Shown here: positions 17,327-27,629 of the stretch, in pieces
How positions within the stretch are numbered: position 1 is the first letter of the stretch
Layout: every line of letters begins with the position of its first letter
Source of the DNA: Polaromonas sp.
Lineage (GTDB): Bacteria > Pseudomonadota > Gammaproteobacteria > Burkholderiales > Burkholderiaceae_C
Direction of reading: 5' to 3'
Assembly (NCBI GenBank): GCA_013298945.1
Contig: JAAFJR010000001.1
Location: 1 to 64,000, forward strand
DNA: 64,000 nucleotides
Position numbers and translations under genes: made by a program
The notes under the pieces: generated by a model
Database searches by the model: none
Told to the model about the DNA's origin: nothing
Seen by the model: only the letters and a program-made list of their open reading frames with translations

Positions 17327-18031
17327 ATGCGAGTATTGATAATTGAAGATGATAAACGTGTAGCAGATTTTTTAGGACGCGGCCTGAGGGCGGAAAACCA
17401 CATCGTGCAAATTTGCAACACTGGAACGGATGGCTTTGAGCAAGCTAAATCTGGCGATGCTGAGCTTGTATTGTTGGATGTTATGCTTCCGGGCATGAAT
17501 GGCATCGATGTTTGCCAGAATCTGCGCAGCTTAGGCATTCATGTGCCAATATTAATGCTTTCAGCGATGACAACTGTCGACAACCGCGTAGCTGGTTTGC
17601 GCTGCGGCGCTGACGATTACTTAGCAAAACCATTCGCATTTGAGGAGCTCTTGGCACGTATGGATGCGCTCATGCGCAGGGGTCAAATACGGCAGCAAAA
17701 CTTAGAGAATGAAATTTTGGAGGTTGGTGACATACGCTTTGACCTCGGTACTATGCGCGTTACGCATGCGGGAAAAGCAGTTAGTTTTACAGCAAAAGAA
17801 CTGGCGTTGCTTGAATTATTGATGCGTAATCCGCATCGGCTTTACAGCCGCGAACGTATTTTGTCTAATGTGTGGGGTGTACAAGAGGATCCACTAACCA
17901 ATATTGTTGATGTCTACATTGGAAGACTACGTAGTAAGTTAGCAGAAAATCATCAAGATACATGTGTAGAGGTCATAGAAACTGTGCGCGGCTTAGGCTA
18001 CAAAATGACGACACACCAACATACGCATTGA
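17327..18031 (+). CDS. OmpR/PhoB-family response regulator
   Basis: A 234-residue transcription factor. The receiver domain carries the acidic pair D8-D9, the phospho-acceptor D51 and K101 (K-P-F). The C-terminal winged helix (about 135-230) ends in the usual R-G-L-G-Y-K. It is co-transcribed with the kinase. The intergenic region downstream carries TTCAT half-sites spaced by one or two helical turns, which may be its own binding sites for the carbonic anhydrase gene. Confidence 0.94.
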   Translation: MRVLIIEDDKRVADFLGRGLRAENHIVQICNTGTDGFEQAKSGDAELVLLDVMLPGMNGIDVCQNLRSLGIHVPILMLSAMTTVDNRVAGLRCGADDYLAKPFAFEELLARMDALMRRGQIRQQNLENEILEVGDIRFDLGTMRVTHAGKAVSFTAKELALLELLMRNPHRLYSRERILSNVWGVQEDPLTNIVDVYIGRLRSKLAENHQDTCVEVIETVRGLGYKMTTHQHTH

Positions 18032-18052
18032 GTTTGGCTATTTAGGTCGGCT

Positions 18053-18115
18053 TTCATTTCGTGGTTGTCATCTTCTATTCATGATTTTTTAATAACCTGT
18101 TCATGGGCTTTTCAT
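18053..18115 (+). promoter_or_regulatory. phased TTCAT direct repeats (candidate response-regulator sites)
   Basis: TTCAT occurs at 18053, 18078, 18100 and 18111 on the plus strand. The last three are 22 and 11 bp apart, matching helical turns. Members of the OmpR family bind tandem half-sites with about this spacing. The stretch lies 100-160 bp before the carbonic anhydrase gene. The link to the adjacent regulator is inference. Confidence 0.35.
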
Positions 18116-18215
18116 CTGGAGTTCGCTTTGATCTCGTGTAATTAACTGTGCTGTTTGAACAGAATAAAGTCGTTTAAATAGTTCATTTATTTACAACTTA
18201 AGAAAAGAGGTCATC

Positions 18216-18923
18216 ATGGTATCAAGACGTAACGCTTTATTTTCTATTGGTGCTATAGCTGGTGCTACTGTCACCGGTAATGCAGCTGCCAAAGGAGAGG
18301 TATGTGATGTGTTTACGCTTGCATCACAGACTGCAACAACTCCGGATGCGGCCTTAGCTATGCTAAAAGCAGGTAACGCCCGCTTTGTGGGTGGGCACAC
18401 TATCAATTGCGATCTGCGCAAGCAAGTGTTGGCTACTGCCGAGCAGCAATCTCCTGTAGCCGTCGTGGTTGGATGTATTGACAGCCGCGTGCCGCCAGAA
18501 ATGGTTTTTGATCAGCGTCTTGGCGATATTTTTGCAGCACGTATTGCTGGTAACTTTGTAAATACCGATATTCTGGGTAGCTTAGAATTTGCGACCGCAG
18601 CTGCAGGTGCTAAACTGATTGTGGTTTTAGGGCATAGCAATTGCGGTGCTGTAAAAGGCGCTGTAGATGATGTGAAATTGGGCAATCTCACAGCAATGCT
18701 GGCAAATATTCGCCCATCGATGGGTAAGTTGCAATATGCAGGTGTGCCAAGCTCAAAAAATAAAAAACTGGTGCAAGACTTAGCAGATCAAAATGCGAAA
18801 GATGCAGTTGATCACATTTTGCAAAAAAGCGAGGTTATCGCCAAACTGGTTAAAGACGGGAAAGTTAAAGTCGTATCTGCAATGCATGACTTAACAACTG
18901 GAAAAATCAGCTGGTTTGCGTAA
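18216..18923 (+). CDS. beta-carbonic anhydrase with Tat-like signal
   Basis: A 235-residue beta-class carbonic anhydrase, interconverting CO2 and bicarbonate. Zinc ligands and the catalytic dyad are visible: C87, D89-x-R91, H140 and C143. The N-terminus S-R-R-N-A-L-F-S plus a hydrophobic stretch and A-A-A-K is a twin-arginine type export signal, so the enzyme probably works in the periplasm. A strong AAAGAGG site precedes the ATG. It follows the two-component system on the same strand after 184 bp, which suggests it is a target. Confidence 0.93.
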   Translation: MVSRRNALFSIGAIAGATVTGNAAAKGEVCDVFTLASQTATTPDAALAMLKAGNARFVGGHTINCDLRKQVLATAEQQSPVAVVVGCIDSRVPPEMVFDQRLGDIFAARIAGNFVNTDILGSLEFATAAAGAKLIVVLGHSNCGAVKGAVDDVKLGNLTAMLANIRPSMGKLQYAGVPSSKNKKLVQDLADQNAKDAVDHILQKSEVIAKLVKDGKVKVVSAMHDLTTGKISWFA

Positions 18924-18948
18924 TCTGCCGTTTTCTGTCATTTAAGTC

Positions 18949-18981
18949 CAAGATAAACGTCGTTTCAAGGCGTTTATCTTG
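18949..18981. terminator. bidirectional terminator-like hairpin
   Basis: CAAGATAAACG (18949-18959) pairs perfectly with CGTTTATCTTG (18971-18981). It lies between the convergent carbonic anhydrase and lspA genes. The stem is AT-rich and lacks a strong T-run, so termination strength is uncertain. Confidence 0.6.
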
Positions 18982-18987
18982 AATTGT

Positions 18988-19530
18988 CTATTTTGCAGTT
19001 TTAAGGCGTCGCAGTTCATCCCAAATCAAACAGGCTGCACCGATGCTGATGGCGCTGTCGGCAACATTGAACGCGGGGAAGTGCCAGCCTGCGTAGTGGA
19101 AGTCCAAAAAGTCCACGACGTAGCCGTACATTACGCGGTCAATCACATTGCCAATCGCACCGCCCAAAATACAGGCCATGGCAAATGCAAAGAGTTTTTG
19201 CCCTGCATGTTGCCGCAGCAGCCACGTGATAAACAGAGCGGCAGCCACGCCAATACCCGTGAAAAACCAACGCTGCCAGCCACCTGCATTCGCTAAAAAC
19301 GAGAAGGCTGCGCCTGTGTTGTGCGCTCTGACCACGTTGAAAAAGCTCAGCACGCGGGTGCTGTCGCCCAATTGGTAGTAGCCGGTAATCAGCACTTTGG
19401 TGAACTGGTCGGCCAGCAAAATGATCAGCGCCAACCCCAGCCACGCCCACCAGCGAGCATGGCTGCTGTTGCTTGAATACACTTTTTTTGCAGATGATTT
19501 AACCAAAGGTTTCTCCACTGTTTTCGCCAT
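18988..19530 (-). CDS. lspA: lipoprotein signal peptidase (signal peptidase II)
   Basis: A 180-residue inner-membrane aspartyl protease that removes signal peptides from prolipoproteins. Four membrane segments are visible. The catalytic Asp motifs are G-N-V-I-D-R and F-N-V-A-D-S. The N-terminal ~25 residues form a basic extension. It starts immediately after the ileS stop codon, in the widely conserved ribF-ileS-lspA order. Confidence 0.96.
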   Translation of the reverse strand: MAKTVEKPLVKSSAKKVYSSNSSHARWWAWLGLALIILLADQFTKVLITGYYQLGDSTRVLSFFNVVRAHNTGAAFSFLANAGGWQRWFFTGIGVAAALFITWLLRQHAGQKLFAFAMACILGGAIGNVIDRVMYGYVVDFLDFHYAGWHFPAFNVADSAISIGAACLIWDELRRLKTAK

Positions 19531-22377
19531 TTAAGCCACCGTCCTGACTTCACCCGCGCCGTACAAATTGCTGCTGCAGCGACCGCAAAGGGTAGCATGC
19601 GCCGCGTCACTACCTACATCCGCGCGGTAATGCCAGCAACGCTCGCATTTGGCATCATTTGTGGCTGTAGCCGATATATTTATTGCCTGAGCAGCTATCA
19701 AATTTATAACGGAAGTGATGAAAACGAACTTCAAATCATCGCCCAGACTACTTAGCAGCGCATAGTCTTCCGCCCCCGCTTCAAGCACTAGGTTGGTTTG
19801 AAGCGACGAGCCCACCGTGCCTGCAGCGCGCAATGCCTCGATTTCTTTGTTCGCGATGTCACGAATCTCGCGGATACGACTCCACTTGGCCAGTAAAGGC
19901 ACATCTGGTGCGTCGAAGGTGGCGTAGGTTTCCATGAAGATGGATTCCGAATGGCCGACGACTTGCCACGCCTCTTCCGCGGTGAAGCTCAAAAACGGTG
20001 CCATCAAACGCAGCAAGGCTTGGCTGATCTGGTGCAATGCTGTTTGCGCACTGCGTCGTGCTTTGGACTTGGGTGCGGTGGTGTAAAGCCGGTCTTTCAA
20101 AATATCGAGGTAAAACGAGCCTAAGTCATCGCTGCAATACACTTGTAATTTACCAACGACAGGGTGGAATTCATACACTTGGTAGTGTGCCAACACCTCG
20201 GCTTGCAGTTGCGCAAAGCGGCTCATGGCGTAACGGTCGATTTCCAGCATCTCGCCCAGCGGCACAGCGTCAACTGCAGGGTCAAAGTCGCTAGTGTTCG
20301 CCAGTAAAAACTTCAAGGTGTTGCGGATGCGGCGGTAGATGTCCACCACCCGCGCCAAGATTTTGTCGTCAATGCTCAGGTCTCCTGAATAATCGGTCGC
20401 GGCGCACCACAGGCGTATGATTTCTGCACCCATTTTGTCGCTCACAGCTTGTGGCGCAACCACATTGCCTTCGCTTTTGCTCATCTTGCGGCCTTTGCCG
20501 TCCACGGTGAAACCGTGCGTCAGCAAGCCTTTGTAGGGGGCGTGGTCGTACATGGCGCAAGCGGTGAGCAGCGAACTGTGGAACCAGCCACGGTGCTGGT
20601 CATGGCCTTCCAGATACAAGTCAGCGGGCCAAGTCGATTGCGTTTCATGGCTCTTTTGCAGCACATGGTAATGCGTGGTGCCAGAGTCAAACCACACATC
20701 CAAAATGTCGGTGCTTTTGGTGTAATTGCAAGCGCCGTGTTCACCATCTGCGCCGATCAGGCTTTCCATCGTCGCCTTGCTCCAAGCTTCCACGCCGCCG
20801 GCTTCCACCATACTGGCCGCCAGATCCATCAGCTCCATAGTGCGGGGGTGCAACTCGCCTGTGGCAATGTGAATGAAAAACGGTAGCGGTACGCCCCAGT
20901 TGCGCTGGCGGCTGATGCACCAGTCGGGTCGTCCTGCAATCATGGCACGCAGGCGTGCTTGACCGCTTTCAGGGTAAAACTGGGTTTCTTCAATCGCGTT
21001 CAGTGCCAATTGACGCAAAGATTTTGTAGCAGCATTGGTAGTAAATACGCCGGCTGTGGCTGATGTGGCCTCATCCATGCGAATAAACCACTGTGCAGCA
21101 GCACGGTAGATCACCGGCGTTTTGTGTCGCCAGCAATGCGGATAGCTGTGCGTGATGTTCTCGGTCGCCATCAAGCGGTTGGATTCTGCAAGCACTTCAA
21201 TCACGCGTGTGCAGGCTTTCCAGATGTTCAAGCCGCCAAACAAAGGCAGTTCGTCCACATAGCGGCCATTGCCCTGCACAGGGTTCAAGATGTCATCGGT
21301 GGTGAAGCCGTTGGCCATGCAGCTGTTAAAGTCTTCTACGCCATAAGCTGGCGCTGAATGGACGATACCTGTGCCGTCATCCGCTGTGGCGTAATCGGCT
21401 AAAAACACGGGGCTGAGGCGTTGATAACCTGCATCCACATCGTAAAACGGGTGCTTGAACTTCATCAAGGCTAGGTTCTTACCCAAAGTCGTCGCCAACA
21501 CGGTGCCTTCGAGCTTGTAGCGAGCTAGGCACTTTTCAACCAACACAGCTGCCAAAACCAGCAAACCGCGTTCTGTATCAACCAAAGCGTATTCCAGCTC
21601 CGGGTTCAGGTTCAACGCTTGGTTGGCAGGAATCGTCCAAGCAGTCGTTGTCCAAATAACGGCAAAAGCGTCTTTGTTGAGCTTGTCCAATCCAAACGCT
21701 GTTGCCAGCTTTTCAGGTTCTGCGCATTGAAAGGCGACATCCAGCGTCTGCGACTTTTTGTCTGCGTATTCAATCTCAAACTCGGCCAGCGAGCTGCCAC
21801 AGTCAAAACACCAGTACACGGGTTTGAGGCCACGATAGACAAAGCCGCGCTCCATGATGCGTTTCAGCGCGCGGATTTCGTTAGCCTCGTTTGCAAAATC
21901 CATGGTGCGGTAGGGGTTGTCCCACTCGCCCAACACGCCCAAACGTTTGAAGTCTGCCATTTGGCCTGCAATCTGCTCGGTAGCAAAGGAGCGGCTTTTG
22001 GCCTGCACTTCGTCGCGAGGTAGGTTGCGGCCATACAGTTTTTCAATCGCGTTTTCGATTGGCAAGCCATGACAATCCCAGCCCGGTACATAAACGGCAT
22101 CAAAACCGTCCAACTGGCGGGCCTTGACGATCATGTCTTTGAGGATTTTGTTGACCGCGTGGCCGATATGAATTTGCCCGTTGGCGTATGGCGGGCCATC
22201 GTGCAGCACAAATTTAGGTTTGCCAGCGCGAACATCGCGCAGTTTTTTGTAGATACCTTTGTCTTCCCAAGATTTAACCCAGCCTGGCTCGCGCTTGGGC
22301 AGATCGCCACGCATAGGGAAAGGTGTATCCGGCAGGTTGAGGGTGCTGCGGTAATCGGTATTAGTTGTATCGGTCAT
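19531..22377 (-). CDS. ileS: isoleucyl-tRNA synthetase with repeat-encoded insert
   Basis: A 948-residue class I synthetase charging tRNA-Ile. The HIGH motif (I-H-I-G-H) is near residue 70 and the K-M-S-K-S loop near 615. The C-terminal zinc site has C-E-R-C and C-G-R-C. I placed the start at the ATG at 22377; the frame stays open 61 codons upstream but that part is not IleS-like. Residues 889-905 (reading L-I-A-A-Q-A-I-N in the middle) are encoded by a copy of the dispersed repeat, just before the zinc domain. This is in an essential gene, so the insert must be tolerated. Confidence 0.97.
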   Translation of the reverse strand: MTDTTNTDYRSTLNLPDTPFPMRGDLPKREPGWVKSWEDKGIYKKLRDVRAGKPKFVLHDGPPYANGQIHIGHAVNKILKDMIVKARQLDGFDAVYVPGWDCHGLPIENAIEKLYGRNLPRDEVQAKSRSFATEQIAGQMADFKRLGVLGEWDNPYRTMDFANEANEIRALKRIMERGFVYRGLKPVYWCFDCGSSLAEFEIEYADKKSQTLDVAFQCAEPEKLATAFGLDKLNKDAFAVIWTTTAWTIPANQALNLNPELEYALVDTERGLLVLAAVLVEKCLARYKLEGTVLATTLGKNLALMKFKHPFYDVDAGYQRLSPVFLADYATADDGTGIVHSAPAYGVEDFNSCMANGFTTDDILNPVQGNGRYVDELPLFGGLNIWKACTRVIEVLAESNRLMATENITHSYPHCWRHKTPVIYRAAAQWFIRMDEATSATAGVFTTNAATKSLRQLALNAIEETQFYPESGQARLRAMIAGRPDWCISRQRNWGVPLPFFIHIATGELHPRTMELMDLAASMVEAGGVEAWSKATMESLIGADGEHGACNYTKSTDILDVWFDSGTTHYHVLQKSHETQSTWPADLYLEGHDQHRGWFHSSLLTACAMYDHAPYKGLLTHGFTVDGKGRKMSKSEGNVVAPQAVSDKMGAEIIRLWCAATDYSGDLSIDDKILARVVDIYRRIRNTLKFLLANTSDFDPAVDAVPLGEMLEIDRYAMSRFAQLQAEVLAHYQVYEFHPVVGKLQVYCSDDLGSFYLDILKDRLYTTAPKSKARRSAQTALHQISQALLRLMAPFLSFTAEEAWQVVGHSESIFMETYATFDAPDVPLLAKWSRIREIRDIANKEIEALRAAGTVGSSLQTNLVLEAGAEDYALLSSLGDDLKFVFITSVINLIAAQAINISATATNDAKCERCWHYRADVGSDAAHATLCGRCSSNLYGAGEVRTVA
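19663..19712 (+). repeat. dispersed palindromic repeat inside ileS
   Basis: GGCTGTAGCCG, then ATTTATTGCCTGAGCAGCTAT, then a hairpin half ending in TTATAAC. It is in the same orientation on the plus strand as copy 1, so antisense to ileS. It shares 20 consecutive identical bases with the SDR copy and is translated in the same frame. Confidence 0.88.
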
Positions 22378-22501
22378 AGTAAAAAATTTGAGCTGATTGG
22401 CATATTGTGCGATTGCCAAAACTAAGAATATGCCTTGCGGGTTGAAGTGAACAAGGCTGCGAATAGGTTGTGAGGGGCCAAGACAGTTCGTCTTGACCCT
22501 A

Positions 22502-23542
22502 TCAAATTCGCGAAATCGGTGTTGGGGACTGCGTTTTGAAATAAGCGCGAGCATCTTCACAGTCTTTGGAAATACCTATTTGTAAGGCTTCCAGACCGTC
22601 GTACTTCAATTCGTCATGTAGTTTGTGCAACAGTTCCACACGTATGATTTTACCGTAACCACCCTCACTACCCAAATGTGATGGCCAGTCCAAGCAGTGG
22701 GTTTCTAACAGTACTCGCCCACCATTTACATCATTGGGGTCTAAAGAAGGGCGAATACCTAAATTTGCGACACCGTCTAAAGCCTTATCAGCCAAACCAA
22801 ACACCCGAACAACAAAAATGCCACTAGCAGCGGGTTTCCAGTGTGAAAAACGTAAATTGAGAGTTGGGCAATCCAATTCACGTCCTAATTTACGGCCATG
22901 CACCACATGCCCGCTGATGCTGTAAGGGCGTCCAAGCAATCTGGCGACATCGTCCATTCGTCCTTGGTTCAAGGCTTCACGGACGGCTGAGCTGGAAACA
23001 CGCAAACCGTGTACTTCATAGCTGTTCATTCGGGCGACCTCAAAGCCTTTTGCAGTTCCAGCAGCATCTAGCATGTCGTAATCACCTGCACGCTTTGCAC
23101 CAAACCGGAAATCATCCCCGACTAAAACGTATTTGGCACCTAAATTGCCAATGAGTACATCGTTAATAAAATTTTCGGGTGACTTCGATGCAAAGGTGTC
23201 GTTGAAGGGTAAAACAACGCATTGATCGATGCCGCAACGTGCTAATTCAGTCAATTTGTCGCGCAAAGTGGCAATCCTCGCGGGAGCTAAGGCAGGCTTT
23301 TGAGAAACTTTAGCGAAATAATCGCGCGGATGTGGCTCAAACGTCATCACGCAACTGGGAATATTCCGATGTGATGCCTCGCTTTTTAACAGCGCAAGCA
23401 TGGCTTGGTGACCACGATGGACGCCATCAAAGTTGCCAATCGTCAACGCGCAGCCTGCATTCAGAGCTTGGAAATTTGATATACCAAATTCAGAATTAAC
23501 ATATAATTTATTATTCTGATGAGAGCGATGCAAAATTCTCAC
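22502..23542 (-). CDS. ribF: bifunctional riboflavin kinase/FAD synthetase
   Basis: A 346-residue bifunctional enzyme making FMN and then FAD from riboflavin. The N-terminal adenylyltransferase domain has [11 protein letters not shown] near residue 37. The C-terminal kinase domain has P-T-L-N-L-R-F (T-x-N signature) near 230. It starts at a GTG. It heads the ribF-ileS-lspA set; 124 bp separate it from ileS, so ileS may have an additional promoter. Confidence 0.95.
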   Translation of the reverse strand: MRILHRSHQNNKLYVNSEFGISNFQALNAGCALTIGNFDGVHRGHQAMLALLKSEASHRNIPSCVMTFEPHPRDYFAKVSQKPALAPARIATLRDKLTELARCGIDQCVVLPFNDTFASKSPENFINDVLIGNLGAKYVLVGDDFRFGAKRAGDYDMLDAAGTAKGFEVARMNSYEVHGLRVSSSAVREALNQGRMDDVARLLGRPYSISGHVVHGRKLGRELDCPTLNLRFSHWKPAASGIFVVRVFGLADKALDGVANLGIRPSLDPNDVNGGRVLLETHCLDWPSHLGSEGGYGKIIRVELLHKLHDELKYDGLEALQIGISKDCEDARAYFKTQSPTPISRI

Positions 23543-23640
23543 AATATTTAGGCCTGAAAAGTCGTTTTTGGGTAAAAAAGTCGGAAATTATGCGAGTGTA
23601 AAGATTGGTAAAGGCCAAGGCGAATACAATAAGGAGTTTA

Positions 23641-23671
23641 GTGCAAACACATCGCGATATGTGGCTTGCAC
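23641..23671. promoter_or_regulatory. 31-bp interrupted palindrome upstream of the cox operon
   Basis: GTGCAA, one base, CACAT, six bases, ATGTG, two bases, TTGCAC: two nested inverted pairs. It is followed by TTGACA (about 23691), a good -35 candidate for coxB. It looks like an operator for a dimeric regulator or an mRNA hairpin. No known motif is matched with confidence. Confidence 0.45.
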
Positions 23672-23739
23672 TTTTGGGTATGTAAATTCATTGACATACG
23701 TAATTCTGTGGGGCGATTGGACGTGAAAAAGTGGCGAAC

Positions 23740-24930
23740 ATGTTAAAAACATTAATTTCTAATAAATTGACCAATCTTTTGCAAAAAGCTGGTGTTGTTC
23801 TGGGTTCTTTTGCAGCCACGGCAGCATATGCTTTGGCTGACTTGTCCGGAGGGCCTGGGGTTAATCAGTTGAATTTGACGACAGGTGTTACCAAAATTTC
23901 GCAAGAACAAAGCTGGTTGCATTGGTACATGTTGATCATCTGTACGGCGGTTTTTATTTTGGTCTTTGGTGTGATGTTTTATTCAATTTTGAAACATCGT
24001 AAATCTGTAGGGCATAAACCAGCCAATTTTCATGAATCTGTGACGGTTGAGGTGGTTTGGACCATCATCCCGTTCATCATCGTTATTTTGATGGCGTTGC
24101 CAGCCACCAAAGTTGTGGTGGCCATGAAAGATACAACTAACGCTGACTTGACCGTTAAAGCAACTGGTATGCAGTGGAAATGGGGTTACAACTACATCAA
24201 AGGCGAGGGTGAAGGTATCGGTTTCGTCTCGACTTTAGATGCAACGCATCGTGAGATGTCTGAAAACGGTGGGCCTAAGGCGGGTCAGACTGTAGATAAC
24301 TATTTGTTAAAAGTTGACAATCCTCTGGTTGTTCCAGTCGATAAAAAAATTCGTGTTATTACAACTGCGAACGACGTGATTCATGCTTTTGCAGTGCCAG
24401 CATTCGGTATCATGCAAGACGCCATTCCGGGCTTTGTGCGAGACACTTGGTTTCGTGCGGAAAAGATTGGCGATTATTACGGTCAATGCGCGAAACTATG
24501 CGGCAAAGAACACTCGTATATGCCGATTCACGTTAAAGTTGTGTCTGCAGAAGATTACAGCAAATGGGTCGCAGGTGAGCAAAAGAAACTAGCCGCTAAG
24601 GCAGATGATCCAAGCAAAGTTTGGACTATGGACGATATCTTGAAGCGCGGAGAAAAAGTTTACGCGGCGAACTGCGCAGCTTGCCATCAAGCTAACGGAA
24701 AAGGTGCGGGTGCCATCAAAGCGCTAGATGGTTCAGCTGTAGTGTTGGATGCAGATAAGGCGAAACAAATTGCGATTCTTTTGAATGGTCAAAACAACGG
24801 TGCTATGCCAGCTTGGAAGCATTTAAGCGATACAGACTTGGCATCAGTCATCACTTACACAAAAAATAATTGGTCAAACAAAACTGGGCAATTGGTGCAG
24901 CCAGCTGAAGTTTTGGCAGCCCGCAAGTAA
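23740..24930 (+). CDS. coxB: cytochrome c oxidase subunit II with fused cytochrome c domain
   Basis: Subunit II of the aa3-type oxidase, which takes electrons from cytochrome c. It has a signal segment, two membrane helices and the CuA domain with the ligand set G-Q-C-x-x-x-C-G-x-x-H-x-x-M and an upstream His in V-I-H-A-F. A C-terminal cytochrome c domain follows, with C-A-A-C-H and a Met ligand in G-A-M-P-A-W. This caa3-like fusion is usual in Burkholderiales. I prefer the ATG at 23740; a GTG nine bases earlier is possible. Confidence 0.96.
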   Translation: MLKTLISNKLTNLLQKAGVVLGSFAATAAYALADLSGGPGVNQLNLTTGVTKISQEQSWLHWYMLIICTAVFILVFGVMFYSILKHRKSVGHKPANFHESVTVEVVWTIIPFIIVILMALPATKVVVAMKDTTNADLTVKATGMQWKWGYNYIKGEGEGIGFVSTLDATHREMSENGGPKAGQTVDNYLLKVDNPLVVPVDKKIRVITTANDVIHAFAVPAFGIMQDAIPGFVRDTWFRAEKIGDYYGQCAKLCGKEHSYMPIHVKVVSAEDYSKWVAGEQKKLAAKADDPSKVWTMDDILKRGEKVYAANCAACHQANGKGAGAIKALDGSAVVLDADKAKQIAILLNGQNNGAMPAWKHLSDTDLASVITYTKNNWSNKTGQLVQPAEVLAARK

Positions 24931-24955
24931 ATATTAGTTTCGAGGAAGTATCAAA

Positions 24956-26614
24956 ATGAGTGCAGTACTAGACCATTCTTCTCATTCGCATGACGCGCAT
25001 GATGATCATCACGACCACGGTGCCCCAGCTGGCTGGCGTCGTTGGGTTTTTGCAACCAACCACAAAGATATTGGTACGTTGTATTTGTTATTCAGTTTCG
25101 CCATGTTCATGATTGGCGGCGTCTTGGCGTTGGGAATTAGAGCCGAACTATTCCAGCCGGGATTGCAAATGATCAACCCAGAGCTGTTTAATCAGCTTAC
25201 TACTATGCACGGCATCATTATGGTGTTTGGTGCCATCATGCCTGGTTTCGTTGGTTTTGCAAACTGGATGATTCCGTTGCAAATTGGTGCTAGTGATATG
25301 GCTTTTGCGCGTATGAACAACTTCAGTTTCTGGTTGATGATTCCAGCTGCATTGATGGTTGTGGCTGGATTTTTTATGCCTGGTGGCGCACCTGCAACTG
25401 GGTGGACTTTATACGCTCCCTTGACGCTGCAAATGGGGCCGTCAATGGATACTAGTATTTTTGCATTGCATTTGCTGGGTGCTAGCTCCATCATGGGCTC
25501 TATCAACATTATCGTTACCGTGTTGAACATGCGAGCGCCCGGTATGACATTGATGAAAATGCCTATGTTCTGCTGGACCTGGTTAATTACTGCGTACTTG
25601 TTGATTGCTGTGATGCCAGTTTTGGCGGGCGCAATCACTATGACATTGACTGATCGTCATTTTGGTACTAGTTTCTTTAATCCGGCTGGTGGTGGCGACC
25701 CGGTCATGTATCAGCACATTTTTTGGTTTTTTGGTCACCCTGAGGTTTACATCATGATCTTGCCGGCCTTTGGCATTATCAGCCATGTGGTTCCAGCATT
25801 TTCTCGTAAAAAATTATTTGGTTACGCCTCAATGGTGTACGCGACATCAAGTATTGCAATTTTGAGCTTTATTGTTTGGGCGCATCACATGTTTACAGTC
25901 GGTATGCCGGTGACTGGGCAATTGTTCTTCATGTACGCGACGATGCTAATTGCTGTTCCAACTGCGGTGAAGATTTTTAACTGGATTGCAACCATGTGGC
26001 GCGGCTCAATGACTTTTGAAACGCCTATGTTGTTTGCTGTTGGTTTTATTTTCGTGTTTACTATTGGCGGATTTTCAGGGCTGATTTTGGCCATGGCGCC
26101 TATCGATATCCAGCTGCATGACACTTATTACGTGGTTGCTCACTTCCACTATGTCTTGGTTGCCGGTTCTTTGTATGCCATGTTTGCTGGCTTCTACTAC
26201 TGGTGTCCTAAGTGGACGGGCGTGATGTACAACGAATCACGTGGAAAAATTCATTTCTGGTGGTCGTTAATTTCATTCAATATAACCTTCTTCCCAATGC
26301 ACTTCTTGGGCTTGGCAGGTATGCCACGTCGTTATGCTGATTATCCAATGCAGTTTGCAGACTTCAATGCGATTGCTTCAGTCGGTGCTTTTGCCTTCGG
26401 CTTGGCGCAAGTTTATTTCTTCTTCTTTGTGGTGCTTCCAGCCATGATGGGCAAAGGCGTGAAAGCTAATAGCAATCCATGGGAAGACAAAAATTCTGAG
26501 AATCTGGTCAAAGGTGCAGAAGGTTTGGAGTGGGAAGTGGATTCTCCAGCGCCGTTCCACACTTTTGAAACACCGCCTAAGCTGAATGCTGCGGCAACAA
26601 AAATCATTGCTTAG
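24956..26614 (+). CDS. coxA: cytochrome c oxidase subunit I
   Basis: The catalytic haem-copper subunit (552 residues, 12 membrane helices) that reduces O2 and pumps protons. Key ligands are visible: T-M-H-G in helix II (haem a), G-H-P-E-V-Y with the cross-linked His-Tyr, W-A-H-H-M for CuB, and V-A-H-F-H-Y for haems a3 and a. The His-rich N-terminus is a common variation. GAGGAAG precedes the ATG. It lies 25 bp after coxB. Confidence 0.98.
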   Translation: MSAVLDHSSHSHDAHDDHHDHGAPAGWRRWVFATNHKDIGTLYLLFSFAMFMIGGVLALGIRAELFQPGLQMINPELFNQLTTMHGIIMVFGAIMPGFVGFANWMIPLQIGASDMAFARMNNFSFWLMIPAALMVVAGFFMPGGAPATGWTLYAPLTLQMGPSMDTSIFALHLLGASSIMGSINIIVTVLNMRAPGMTLMKMPMFCWTWLITAYLLIAVMPVLAGAITMTLTDRHFGTSFFNPAGGGDPVMYQHIFWFFGHPEVYIMILPAFGIISHVVPAFSRKKLFGYASMVYATSSIAILSFIVWAHHMFTVGMPVTGQLFFMYATMLIAVPTAVKIFNWIATMWRGSMTFETPMLFAVGFIFVFTIGGFSGLILAMAPIDIQLHDTYYVVAHFHYVLVAGSLYAMFAGFYYWCPKWTGVMYNESRGKIHFWWSLISFNITFFPMHFLGLAGMPRRYADYPMQFADFNAIASVGAFAFGLAQVYFFFFVVLPAMMGKGVKANSNPWEDKNSENLVKGAEGLEWEVDSPAPFHTFETPPKLNAAATKIIA

Positions 26615-26640
26615 TTTTAAAAATTAAAGCTAGAATTTAA

Positions 26641-26754
26641 ATGTCTACACCTGAGCAAAAGAAAAATAATCGCAAAATGGGGTTGATTCTGACCTCAATT
26701 GCGATTGTCTTTTTCATTGGATTCATGGCAAAAATGTACATTTTGAGCCACTAG
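26641..26754 (+). CDS. small cytochrome oxidase assembly protein (37 aa)
   Basis: Read by hand: a 37-codon ORF with a charged N-terminus (P-E-Q-K-K-N-N-R-K) followed by one hydrophobic helix of about 20 residues. Position between coxA and ctaG and this layout fit the small assembly protein found at this spot in Burkholderiales cox operons. It probably anchors or assists oxidase assembly; direct function is not known to me. Confidence 0.8.
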   Translation: MSTPEQKKNNRKMGLILTSIAIVFFIGFMAKMYILSH

Positions 26755-26778
26755 TCGTTTGTTAATCAAAAGCTTTCT

Positions 26779-27375
26779 ATGATTCGTAAACAAGAAAATA
26801 CAAACATGGTGGGCAAGCTGGCCATCATAGTATTGGCTATGTTTGCATTCGGTTATGCGTTGGTGCCTTTGTACAAAGCCATCTGCGAAATGACGGGTAT
26901 CAATATTTTGGCACTAGGTGAAAAAAATATTGCAGGTGCGACTTCTCAAGCGCCTGTAAATACCCAAATTGATAAAACACGGTTAATTACCGTGGAGTTT
27001 GATGCAAACGCTAGAGGCCCATGGGATTTCAAGCCAGCCATGCGATCCATACAAGTTCATCCAGGTGAATTAGCTACGGTGATGTATGAATTTCAAAATG
27101 TACAAAATCGTAAAATGGCTGCGCAGGCAATTCCTAGTTATGCTCCTTCGCAAGCTGGGGCTCATTTCAATAAGTTGGAGTGTTTTTGTTTTCAACAATA
27201 CACTTTAGAAGCGGGTGAGAAAAAGCAATGGCCAGTCGCCTTTGTGATTGACCCAAAAATATCTAAAGATGTCAACACCATTACTTTGTCGTATACCTTT
27301 TTTGAAGTAGGTGGTAGAACACCAGCTGCTCCAGTAGCTGCAGTTAGGTCCGTAAACACCAAGGATGGAGCATGA
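26779..27375 (+). CDS. ctaG: cytochrome c oxidase assembly protein CtaG/Cox11
   Basis: A 198-residue copper chaperone inserting CuB into subunit I. One N-terminal membrane anchor (about 13-30), then a periplasmic immunoglobulin-like domain with the copper-binding C-F-C-F motif. Its stop overlaps the start of the DUF2970 gene by 4 bp. Confidence 0.95.
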   Translation: MIRKQENTNMVGKLAIIVLAMFAFGYALVPLYKAICEMTGINILALGEKNIAGATSQAPVNTQIDKTRLITVEFDANARGPWDFKPAMRSIQVHPGELATVMYEFQNVQNRKMAAQAIPSYAPSQAGAHFNKLECFCFQQYTLEAGEKKQWPVAFVIDPKISKDVNTITLSYTFFEVGGRTPAAPVAAVRSVNTKDGA

Positions 27376-27557
27376 GTGCTTTTCTTGATACTTTAAAAGC
27401 TGTTTTATGGTCTTTTGCGGGTATTAGAAAAAATAGTGAGTATCAAAAAGATTTGCAAAAACTCAATCCCATTCATATTGTTATCACTGCCGTTGTTCTG
27501 GTGATACTTATCATTGGTGGTTTGATGGGTCTTGTAAATTTTGTGGTTTCTAAATAA
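27372..27557 (+). CDS. DUF2970 small membrane protein
   Basis: A 61-residue protein. An amphipathic start (L-K-A-V-L-W-S-F-A-G-I-R-K) leads to one C-terminal membrane helix, the DUF2970 pattern. It is translationally coupled to ctaG (ATGA overlap) and sits before coxC, so a role in oxidase assembly is likely but unproven. Confidence 0.85.
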   Translation: MSAFLDTLKAVLWSFAGIRKNSEYQKDLQKLNPIHIVITAVVLVILIIGGLMGLVNFVVSK

Positions 27558-27629
27558 ATTGAAGTTTAGTTTTAGAAAGCTAAGTTAGTTTTGGTTTTTA
27601 TATAAATGTAGAGAGAGTTAGGAGTTCAG

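Noticed and set aside
20037-20886. Plus-strand ORFs across ileS
   Set aside because: They are antisense shadows of a well-conserved gene with no ribosome sites.
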